From NCBI GenBank assembly GCA_964405465.1, contig CAYONZ010000053.1, positions 1 to 21,321 on the forward strand: a stretch of 21,321 nt of DNA, written 5' to 3'. This DNA is from CAYONZ01 sp964405465. Lineage in GTDB: Bacteria > Bdellovibrionota > Bdellovibrionia > Bdellovibrionales > JAMPXM01. Under the pieces are notes generated by a model, which was given only the letters and a program-made list of their open reading frames with translations, ran no database searches and had not been told where the DNA came from. Positions within the stretch are counted from its first letter, which is position 1, and each line of letters starts with the position of its first letter. The translations under genes and the position numbers were made by a program. Of this stretch, positions 6,668 to 13,067 are shown piece after piece.

Positions 6668-7493
6668 AATATCCTCCATCTCACCTTTCGGACTTATGTT
6701 GGAACCAAGTCAAGTGCCTCAAAATATTTGTGAGCTTGATATTGAATTTTTGCGCGAGCTCTTATGGAAAAATCGCTTGCTTGTGCTTCGAGGCTTTCAA
6801 ACGTTTAATGAGGCCGAAGATTTTTCTGTGTATTGCGAGAGATGGGGAGAAATCAGCGTTTGGCCTTTCGGCAAAGTTCTCGAACTCGTGGAGCACAATA
6901 ATCCAGAAGATCATATTTTTGACAATAACTATGTTCCTTTGCACTGGGATGGAATGTATCGTCCTCAGGTTCCGGAGTTTCAGATCTTTCATTGTGTTCG
7001 AGCGCCACTTGCTGGACAAGGTGGACGAACTACTTTTTCAAATACTGTTCTTGCATTGCAAAATGCATCGGTTCGGTCACGTGGTTTGTGGGAAAAAGTC
7101 ACTGGAGTTTACCAGAGAAAAATGGAGTTTTACGATAGCAAAACCGTTTCACCGATCGTGGATAATCATCCGTTACGTGGCTTTTCTGTCTTACGCTACA
7201 ATGAGCCTCCGCGTGAAGGCTTCGGCCGGTTTTTAAACCCACCAGTTCTCGAGTTCAACGGCGTAAGTGTTGAAGAGCTCAATGAGGTTCATCGGAGTTT
7301 GCGTGAGGAACTCTATTCACCCAAGAACTTTTATGCACACGAGTGGCATGAAGGAGATGTGGTGATCGCAGACAATTTTTCGCTTTTACATGGCCGAGAG
7401 GCGTTTGTAACAAAGGCACCCAGGCACCTTAGAAGGGTACATGTCTTGAGCAATCCTCCACTGAACAATCCCAGATTGGTGTCGCACAAATGA
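6657..7493 (+). CDS. pvcB: Fe(II)/2-oxoglutarate oxygenase, PvcB/IsnB-like (TauD family)
   Basis: This 278-residue enzyme has a TauD/TfdA fold with the facial triad visible: VPLHWDGMY gives His96 and Asp98, and DNFSLLHGREAF gives His245; Arg256/Arg260 in PRHLRRVH are placed to bind 2-oxoglutarate. An N-terminal LLWKNRLLVLRGFQTFNEAEDF segment is also typical. PvcB/IsnB enzymes act on the isonitrile of tyrosine or tryptophan and install the vinyl group, by desaturation with or without loss of the carboxylate. Whether the carboxylate is kept matters here, because an ATP-grasp ligase follows. ATG 6657 has GGAG at 6647-6650, six bases upstream, within the end of pvcA, so the two are translationally coupled. 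The stop overlaps the next start as ATGA. Confidence 0.92.
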   Translation: MDPKISSISPFGLMLEPSQVPQNICELDIEFLRELLWKNRLLVLRGFQTFNEAEDFSVYCERWGEISVWPFGKVLELVEHNNPEDHIFDNNYVPLHWDGMYRPQVPEFQIFHCVRAPLAGQGGRTTFSNTVLALQNASVRSRGLWEKVTGVYQRKMEFYDSKTVSPIVDNHPLRGFSVLRYNEPPREGFGRFLNPPVLEFNGVSVEELNEVHRSLREELYSPKNFYAHEWHEGDVVIADNFSLLHGREAFVTKAPRHLRRVHVLSNPPLNNPRLVSHK

Positions 7494-8956
7494 CTTCAAG
7501 AGAAACTGATATCGTCATTGTTGGAGCCGGACCAGTGGGTCTGATGTGTGCCTACCTCGCAAGGCTCTGTGGCCTACAAGTGGTGGTAGTTGATCAATCG
7601 ACTGGTCCTTTGCAAGTGGGTCGAGCAGATGCACTGAATGGACGAACCCTGCAGTTGCTTGAGATCATAGACTTGTTTAAGGAACTTTACCCGTTGGGAA
7701 AACCGTGCAACACGAGCTCAGTGTGGGCCGGTGGAAAATTTGTTTCACGGCAATCTTCGTGGTGGGAGGAGCTTGAAGGGTGTCTACATAAACATTTTCT
7801 GATGTTAGGTCAGTCGTTCGTTGAGCAAGCCTTAGATGCTAGGCTGCGAGAGTTAAAAACACCAGTCAGTCGCGCGAGAACTGTGACCGATGTTTGTCTT
7901 ACTGAAAATGGATGTGTCACTCACTTTGCTCAGGGAGAACCGATTCATTCAAAGTATGTTATTGGGGCAGATGGTTCCAGATCATTAGTGCGTGAAATTT
8001 TTAAGGTTCCGTTTGAGATTGTTCGACCACAGTTGGTATGGGCCGTCCTTGATGGGGTAATCGAAACAGATTTTCCAAAGGTTCCAGAGATTATTGTCTT
8101 TCAATCCGACACCTCAGATGTGGCTTGGATTCCACGCGAGGGAAACATTGATCGTTTCTATGTGCGAATGGACACGAAAGAATTCAACCAAGAGCAAGCC
8201 ATAGAAAAAATCAATCGCGCCATGCGGCCGCACTCACTTCGCTTCAAGGAAATCGTTTGGTACTCGCAGTTCTCGGTAAAGGAATCTGTTGCTGAGAGTT
8301 TTTTTATTCAAGATCGCATTTTTCTTGTCGGCGATGCCAGCCACATTCATTCGGTGAACGGAGGCCAGGGATTGAACACGGGACTTGCCGATGCATTCAA
8401 TTTAATTTGGAAATTGAATATGGTGATAAATTTTAAATCCCAAAAACAATTGCTGAAGACTTACGAGAGTGAACGCAAGCCGGTGGCTTTGAGTGTAGTT
8501 GAAACCTCAGGTGAGTTGGTTCGCTCAACAAAATTTTCAAATGCTGGCACTCATGCTCAAGACTATGTCGAAATTGTAAAAAAACGTTCCGGAAATATCA
8601 CGGGAATGGGAATTCGATACGGTGAAAACGGCTTGGTAGGTTCAAGACTATTTGATTTCGAAATTAAAATGGGAAGCCACGATGGCAACGACCAAATGCG
8701 AGTCTATTCACTGTTGAAGTATACTCATTTTACCTTAATCACATTTGGTGAGTGTCAATTGAATTGCGAATTACCTGCATTCGTGAAGCTTGTGCAGATT
8801 CATCAACAGAAAAATCAAAAAGGATATTGGACCGAAGCTTCTCCCTATCGAGACATGGCCATTCTTGTGAGACCTGATTCTTATATTGAGGCTTCGAGCT
8901 CGTTGGACCAGATTGATTCTCTTCTCGAAACATTTCTAAGAGCGGAGAACCCATGA
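7490..8956 (+). CDS. FAD-dependent aromatic hydroxylase (PheA/TfdB-type, class A)
   Basis: The 488-residue flavoprotein shows all three class A monooxygenase fingerprints: GAGPVG (12-17) with the acidic end of strand two at Asp35, the DG motif in VIGADGSRSLVRE (161-162), and the GD motif in IFLVGDASHIHSVNGGQGLNTGLADA (281-282). GRADALNGRTLQLLE near 44-58 matches phenol/chlorophenol hydroxylases of the PheA/TfdB group. It should use NAD(P)H and O2 to hydroxylate a phenol ortho to its OH, giving a catechol, in one component; the Pseudomonas pvc cluster instead uses a different flavin hydroxylase. It may act on the tyrosine-derived isonitrile and supply the substrate for the divergent ring-cleavage enzyme. 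It overlaps both neighbours by four bases (ATGA). The C-terminal domain is shorter than in classical phenol hydroxylases. Confidence 0.88.
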   Translation: MTSRETDIVIVGAGPVGLMCAYLARLCGLQVVVVDQSTGPLQVGRADALNGRTLQLLEIIDLFKELYPLGKPCNTSSVWAGGKFVSRQSSWWEELEGCLHKHFLMLGQSFVEQALDARLRELKTPVSRARTVTDVCLTENGCVTHFAQGEPIHSKYVIGADGSRSLVREIFKVPFEIVRPQLVWAVLDGVIETDFPKVPEIIVFQSDTSDVAWIPREGNIDRFYVRMDTKEFNQEQAIEKINRAMRPHSLRFKEIVWYSQFSVKESVAESFFIQDRIFLVGDASHIHSVNGGQGLNTGLADAFNLIWKLNMVINFKSQKQLLKTYESERKPVALSVVETSGELVRSTKFSNAGTHAQDYVEIVKKRSGNITGMGIRYGENGLVGSRLFDFEIKMGSHDGNDQMRVYSLLKYTHFTLITFGECQLNCELPAFVKLVQIHQQKNQKGYWTEASPYRDMAILVRPDSYIEASSSLDQIDSLLETFLRAENP

Positions 8957-10200
8957 TCAGGCCCGTTGTAATAGTCGATCCACTGTCTTCTGGAATTGAG
9001 CTCGCACCCACATTTAAGGCCCGCGGTGTTCCCGCAATTGCAATTACAATGCAAACCGAAGAGTGGCCTGAATTCGGATCCAAATTACGAGAGGATGATT
9101 TTGTTGAAGTCATTCCAGAACAGCCCGGTGTTGAAGAGTTAATTCGAAAATACGATCCCATCGCAATCATTCCTGGAACCGAGGAGGGCATTCCTCTGGC
9201 TGAGCGACTTACCGAAGTGCTGCTGCCGCATTTTGCAAATGATTCTGCAAAGTCAATTCACAGATCACATAAATCGCACATGCAACAAGCATTGTTTGAG
9301 GCTGGAGTGCCAACGTTAAAAACCTTTCACACAGCCTCAGAGCACGAAGCTGAAACATGGATCGAAGAAGCGGGTTTGTCGAGTGTGCCGTTGATCCTCA
9401 AGCCCCCATGTTCCTCGGGAAGTGAGATGGTGTTTCACATTTCTGCAAATGGGAACTGGCGAAATGCATTTCAGCATATTTTGAAAAATGTGTCGGTCAT
9501 CTCTGGAAAGAAAAATGAATCAGTCGTCATTCAAGAGCAAGCACTTGGAACTGAGTATGCTGTTGGAACAGTGAGTGTGAACGGTGAACATCATTTGGTT
9601 CATCTGATCAAATACAAAAAAACATTCTCTGGAGAAAGAGAGACTGTTTACGATTACGTCGAGTTTGTACCTTATCAACATGAGTATTTAGGAGAGTTGT
9701 TTGCCTACACCAAAAAAGTCTTAGATGCCCTAGGGGTACGGTGGGGTGCAACCCATACCGAAGTCATGCTTACGAAAAATGGCCCGCGTCTGATCGAGTC
9801 GAGTGCACGCATGATCGGAGGACCAGTGGTTGGCTTTGCGCGCGCTGCCACGGGTAGCAGTCAAGCTGACAAATTGGTGGAGATCTATATTGATGGTGAT
9901 GTTTCAAAAAAAGAGTTTGCCTTGCAGAAGACGGTGGTTCCAGTCTTTCTCAAAGCAGCGACAAAGGGAACAATTGAAAACGTAGAAATATTTGATAGCG
10001 CGTCTCAACTTCAGACTCTGCTTAGTAAACATATTTGGGTCAAAAATGGTGACTCAATTTCTAAGACAGTCGATTATTTAACTGCAATTGGCATTATCGC
10101 TTTGGCTGGAGACCGTGAGTTGATTTTTGATGATTACCAAAAAATTCGTGAACTGGAATCTAAGTTAGTCATTACTTCGAAGTCCGATGGCAAATATTGA
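8953..10200 (+). CDS. ATP-grasp ligase, L-amino-acid-ligase-like
   Basis: The 415-residue protein begins with a Rossmann-like domain (VVIVDPLSSGIELAPTFKARG; IAIIPGTEEGIPLAERL) followed by the ATP-grasp core: VPLILKPPCSSGSEMV with Lys149 and a Gly/Ser loop, VVIQEQALGTEYAVGTVSV with Glu194 and Glu200, HTEVMLTKNGPRLIESSARMIGG with Glu269 and Glu281 for Mg-ATP. The order and length match amino-acid ligases and related carboxylate-amine ligases, which activate a carboxylate as acyl phosphate and join it to an amine. In this operon the natural acceptor is the carboxylate of the isonitrile acid, or one released by ring cleavage, coupled to an amino acid or amine; substrates are inference. ATG 8953 overlaps the hydroxylase stop by four bases. 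The gene ends within TTGATGG, which also starts the transporter. Confidence 0.88.
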   Translation: MIRPVVIVDPLSSGIELAPTFKARGVPAIAITMQTEEWPEFGSKLREDDFVEVIPEQPGVEELIRKYDPIAIIPGTEEGIPLAERLTEVLLPHFANDSAKSIHRSHKSHMQQALFEAGVPTLKTFHTASEHEAETWIEEAGLSSVPLILKPPCSSGSEMVFHISANGNWRNAFQHILKNVSVISGKKNESVVIQEQALGTEYAVGTVSVNGEHHLVHLIKYKKTFSGERETVYDYVEFVPYQHEYLGELFAYTKKVLDALGVRWGATHTEVMLTKNGPRLIESSARMIGGPVVGFARAATGSSQADKLVEIYIDGDVSKKEFALQKTVVPVFLKAATKGTIENVEIFDSASQLQTLLSKHIWVKNGDSISKTVDYLTAIGIIALAGDRELIFDDYQKIRELESKLVITSKSDGKY

Positions 10201-11342
10201 TGGCTAATTTTTTTTATTTGGCAGCAGGCCTATTTGCTCTGGGATGTGATGATTACATTTTCGCTGGATTATTGCCTGGAATTGCCAGTTCTTTTCGATC
10301 TTCAATTGCTGGTGTCGCGCAAGGCATTTCAATATATGGAGTGACTTTTGTCGGTGCCTTACCCGTTTGTGTCTATTTGTTGACGAAAAAATCGACTGAA
10401 AAAGTACTTCTTCTGGCTTTAGCAGTTTTCGTTGCAGGAAATTTGATGACTCTGCTTTCGCCGTCGCTGGGTATTTACATTTTAGGACGCGCAGTGGTCG
10501 GTGTGGGCGCTGGACTATTTCTCCCGCTTGCAATTGCAACAGCGGGAGGACTAGTTGATGACAAAATGAAAGGCAGGGCTTTGAGCTTTGCCTGGGGAGC
10601 CAATGTCGCGGGTGCTGTTGTCGGAATTCCTGCTGGACTATGGCTTGCAGAAAAGACCAATTGGCGAATGAGTGTTGGTTTTATTCTGTTTATGAGCATG
10701 GTTGCCTTTGTGGGCCTGGTGTCGCGAAATTTAAATTTGAAGGCCTTTGCACCTCCAACATTGCGGGAACAGGTTGGGCTGCTTGGTGATCGCGGGGTGA
10801 TGTCGGTTGTTGGCATTACTTTCGTTATTGCAACGAGTGGCCTGGGTCTCTATGTTTACACGACCTCGATTCTTGCTGGGTCCGTCACATCTCCGACACA
10901 TGCCTTGTCACTGTGGAATGTAGGTGGTCTGATTGGGAGTGTGACTGTTGGGTACTTTCTTGATCGAATGCGCAACCAACAAACGTTGATGCTTATGATT
11001 TTGTCCACCTTGGTTGGTGTTTTCTTGTTAATTCCAGTCCTGCGTTCAATTCCATTTTTCGGGCTTTTGCCTTTCGCGTTTTGGGGAGCACTTGGCTGGT
11101 CGACCGTGACACCTCAACAGTTTCGATTGAATCAACTTAAACCCGGCAATGAGGCGATACTTGTGGCATTGAATAGCTCTGCCGCAAGTCTTGGTTGCGT
11201 ATTTGGAACAGCACTAGGCGGACTTGCCTTGGCGAGAGGGTTAAGAGCAAAAGACCTGCCCTATGCTGCTGCTGGGTTACTATTCTGCGCTTTGATTTGG
11301 CAGATCTTGTTGATTTACAGGCAGCGAAAGAGTGCTCATTGA
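10200..11342 (+). CDS. MFS efflux transporter (DHA1/AraJ-like)
   Basis: This 380-residue, strongly hydrophobic protein has about 12 membrane helices and MFS signatures: LFALGCDDYIFAGLLPGIA in helix 1 (compare the LGxDEFVxxGLLP motif of DHA1 drug-efflux proteins), LGRAVVGVGAGLFLPLAIATAGGLVDDKMKGRALSFAWGANVAGAVVGIPAG in helices 4-5 (motif C region), and a second-half GGLIGSVTVGYFLDRMRNQ loop. It sits in the inner membrane and probably exports the cluster's product by proton antiport, serving secretion and self-protection. ATG 10200 shares one base with the preceding stop (TGATG), indicating translational reinitiation; a TTG at 10197 is an alternative. It is the last gene of the operon. Confidence 0.88.
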   Translation: MANFFYLAAGLFALGCDDYIFAGLLPGIASSFRSSIAGVAQGISIYGVTFVGALPVCVYLLTKKSTEKVLLLALAVFVAGNLMTLLSPSLGIYILGRAVVGVGAGLFLPLAIATAGGLVDDKMKGRALSFAWGANVAGAVVGIPAGLWLAEKTNWRMSVGFILFMSMVAFVGLVSRNLNLKAFAPPTLREQVGLLGDRGVMSVVGITFVIATSGLGLYVYTTSILAGSVTSPTHALSLWNVGGLIGSVTVGYFLDRMRNQQTLMLMILSTLVGVFLLIPVLRSIPFFGLLPFAFWGALGWSTVTPQQFRLNQLKPGNEAILVALNSSAASLGCVFGTALGGLALARGLRAKDLPYAAAGLLFCALIWQILLIYRQRKSAH

Positions 11343-11361
11343 TTGGATGGTGTTTAGGCCT

Positions 11362-11382
11362 CTAACTGTATTTCTGAGTTAG
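11362..11382 (+). terminator. Weak hairpin after the isonitrile operon
   Basis: CTAACT and AGTTAG pair six bases around a nine-base loop, 20 bases after the transporter stop codon. There is no T tract, so this is at best a Rho-assisted end. Confidence 0.2.
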
Positions 11383-11559
11383 GTAGGTGTAGTCTATAGT
11401 CTGTCTGTGATCTTTCTGTGGCGGCCTGTCTATGACCTGACCATTGCTTGGCTTCAAGGGTCGATAACTTTAATGGTTAACTTTTAGTCATTCACGAAAA
11501 AAACGGATAAAAAATGCGGTCGAAACTTTGTGGACACTCGCACGTTGTTGAGGTCGACC
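11383..11559 (+). other. Non-coding gap after the isonitrile operon
   Basis: I see no ORF with an SD here. The stretch contains short CTGTCT repeats (around 11400-11440) and TTAATGGTTAAC at about 11471. It probably holds the promoter for the small genes from 11560 on, but no convincing -35/-10 pair is visible. Confidence 0.3.
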
Positions 11560-11661
11560 ATGTTTGGTAAAATGCATACTACAAAGTTAAATCAATTTGC
11601 TCAGGCATGTGGAGTGAACTTTCGAATGAAAGTACTTCTTTGGGGACGATATGATGATGGA
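11560..11661 (+). CDS. Possible 33-residue small ORF
   Basis: ATG 11560 has GAGG six bases upstream and encodes MFGKMHTTKLNQFAQACGVN... ending GRYDDG. It overlaps the next small gene by 11 bases, as in a coupled operon. The protein resembles nothing I know. It could be a real small gene, a leader peptide, or the N-terminal piece of a frameshifted gene that continues as the 11651 ORF. Evidence is SD plus overlap only. Confidence 0.35.
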
Positions 11662-11797
11662 TAAAACTCTACTGAGTCAAACGCTGAAATTAGTCCCTGC
11701 CAGTCCACATACTTTTCCACAACAAGTCGAACTTTGGCATTCATGGAGAGCGGAGGGGAATGCAATTAAATATAATGCGCCGGAGGAAGAACAGTGA
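11651..11797 (+). CDS. 48-residue small protein coupled to a GNAT gene
   Basis: The ORF opens with three ATG codons after GGGGA and encodes MMMDKTLLSQTLKLVPASPHT, then QQVELWHSWRAEGNAIKYN and an acidic tail (APEEEQ). Its stop codon overlaps the start of the downstream acetyltransferase (GTGA, 11794-11797), and the SD of that gene (GGAGG, 11782-11786) lies inside it, so the pair should be translationally coupled. It is soluble, with no signal peptide. I do not recognise it. It may be a partner or target of the acetyltransferase, or the tail of a frameshifted gene joined with 11560-11661. Confidence 0.5.
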   Translation: MMMDKTLLSQTLKLVPASPHTFPQQVELWHSWRAEGNAIKYNAPEEEQ

Positions 11798-12606
11798 TCA
11801 TGCGTTCACTTGGCCGCCGCACTGATTTTATATTTGCTAAGTTTTCGGGGTCGGTGACAGACAGAGGGGCCTACACAATCATTCAGACGCCGAGTAACCC
11901 AGAATATCACTGGGGAAACTATATTGTTTTTGACCATGCTCCTCAGAGGGGATCCTTGAAAAAGTGGACGGCAATCTTTGATAGAGAATTTAGCTACTAT
12001 CCTGAGCCCCATCACTACGTCTTCACCTGGGATACAGATCATCAAGAAGAGGGTGAGTTTCAAGAATTTCTCGATGCCAACTTTACAATGGATTCTGCGG
12101 CGGTGCTTACGACGAAGAAATTGAATTTACCTCCATATGTGAACGATCGAGTTGAGGTAAAGAAAATTCTATCAGATCAAGATTGGGCTAAAGTTGTTCA
12201 GCTACAAATTCAATGTGCCGATTCAAAATTTGTAAATGAGCATTACGAAAAATTTAAGCATCAGCAAATGGGCACATATCGCAAAATGTCTGAAGCAGGC
12301 ATGGGCTTTTGGTTTGGAGCCTATATCGACGGACAGTTGGTTGGTGATCTTGGAATCTTTTTTGAGGGAGAGTTCGCTCGATATCAAAATGTTGAAACAC
12401 ATCCGAACTTTCGAAAACTTGGAGTCTGTGGAAATCTTGTTTATCAAGCTGGACAACTCGCATTTGAGGAGTTTGCCGTGAGTCACTTGGTGATGGAGGC
12501 AGATGTCGACTATCATGCCGCTCGGATTTATGAATCAGTGGGATTCAAACGTAACGAGGTCAATCACTCGCTGAGTTGGTGGAGGGGTGGAAAATCGGAT
12601 GGCTAA
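11794..12606 (+). CDS. GNAT-family N-acetyltransferase with N-terminal extension
   Basis: The 270-residue protein has a C-terminal GNAT domain from about residue 125: VEVKKILSDQDWAKVVQLQIQ, then GFWFGAYIDGQLVGDLGIFFEGEFARYQNVETHPNFRKLGVCGNLVYQAG (acetyl-CoA loop FRKLGVCGNL), LVMEADVDYHAARIYESVGFKR (terminal motif B with A-x-x-I-Y-x-x-x-G-F). The first 120 residues (HWGNYIVFDHAPQRGSLKKWTAIFDREF; HHYVFTWDTD) look like a divergent or degenerate N-terminal GNAT half, as in two-domain members. The substrate is unknown. GTG 11794 is preferred because GGAGG lies seven bases upstream; ATG 11800 would be 13 bases away. It is coupled to the preceding 48-residue gene. Confidence 0.8.
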   Translation: MIMRSLGRRTDFIFAKFSGSVTDRGAYTIIQTPSNPEYHWGNYIVFDHAPQRGSLKKWTAIFDREFSYYPEPHHYVFTWDTDHQEEGEFQEFLDANFTMDSAAVLTTKKLNLPPYVNDRVEVKKILSDQDWAKVVQLQIQCADSKFVNEHYEKFKHQQMGTYRKMSEAGMGFWFGAYIDGQLVGDLGIFFEGEFARYQNVETHPNFRKLGVCGNLVYQAGQLAFEEFAVSHLVMEADVDYHAARIYESVGFKRNEVNHSLSWWRGGKSDG

Positions 12607-12824
12607 AAATGCATCGAAGTTCCATCGAGGTGCCTCGGCTACGTGTCGCGCTCGATTTGTATATGAAATGTGAAGATCCTTTGCGGGCCGAAGCTGCCAA
12701 TAGGTTCTTGAACACTTTGTCTTAAGGTGATGTCACCATATGTCTCTATCAAATGTGTCATTGATGCGATAGAACCGCTACATCACATAGATTTGGTTTG
12801 TGAAATAATCGCGAGGAGACACTG
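12607..12824 (+). other. Intergenic region with a perfect dyad and a doubtful 38-codon ORF
   Basis: A frame at 12609-12725 encodes MHRSSIEVPRLRVALDLYMKC and more but has no SD; it may be gene debris. Immediately after its stop comes the perfect dyad GGTGATGTCACC (12726-12737), which could be an operator for the downstream two-component operon. Nothing else is recognised. Confidence 0.35.
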
Positions 12825-12890
12825 ATGAACTTTGAAGAATTTTTGAACCAATCTTGGAAGGATCATGCCAAAGACCTTACATTGCCGTGA
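12825..12890 (+). pseudogene. 21-residue truncated gene start
   Basis: ATG 12825 has an excellent SD (AGGAG 12814-12818, six bases upstream) and encodes MNFEEFLNQSWKDHAKDLTLP before TGA. The opening 'M-x-FEEFL-x-x-x-W-x-D-H' looks like the N-terminus of longer soluble bacterial proteins, so this is probably a truncated gene whose expression signals survive. A leader peptide for the kinase operon is possible. Confidence 0.35.
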
Positions 12891-12902
12891 CAATTGGTCA
12901 CG
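12886..12902. promoter_or_regulatory. Perfect inverted repeat before the kinase gene
   Basis: CGTGAC-AATTG-GTCACG has six-base arms around five bases and overlaps the stop codon of the 21-residue ORF. It shares GTGA/TCAC half-sites with 12726-12737. Possible operator; the spacing does not match the CRP consensus. Confidence 0.3.
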
Positions 12903-12932
12903 CAAAACATATTAGTATCGCACATAGTTTAA

Positions 12933-13067
12933 ATGAAAATATCGATAGGTCTTCTTTTATTGGCGCTTAGCCATGAAGACTTGGATCAAATTTATTTGCA
13001 AACAGAATCGGATGCTTCCAAGAGATTTTTTTGCAAAGCCACCATTCATGGCACCGACCGGAGTTAG
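12933..13067 (+). pseudogene. Out-of-frame signal peptide belonging to the histidine kinase
   Basis: This 44-codon frame begins MKISIGLLLLALSHEDLDQIY, a good Sec signal peptide (Lys, hydrophobic core, ALS cleavage site), and runs across the start of the kinase ORF in a different frame before stopping at 13065. The kinase as read from 12973 has no N-terminal export signal although its first 170 residues look like a periplasmic sensor domain. Removing one base between about 12985 and 13032, for instance in the T7 run at 13026-13032, would join the two frames. No SD is seen for either start. Confidence 0.5.

Noticed and set aside
6574..7236. 220-codon + strand ORF spanning the pvcA/pvcB junction
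   Set aside because: Out-of-frame shadow of two clearly recognised enzymes; Phe/Cys-rich composition and no SD.
12726..12902. GTGA/TCAC dyads as CRP sites
   Set aside because: CRP sites need six bases between GTGA and TCAC; here the gaps are two and seven.
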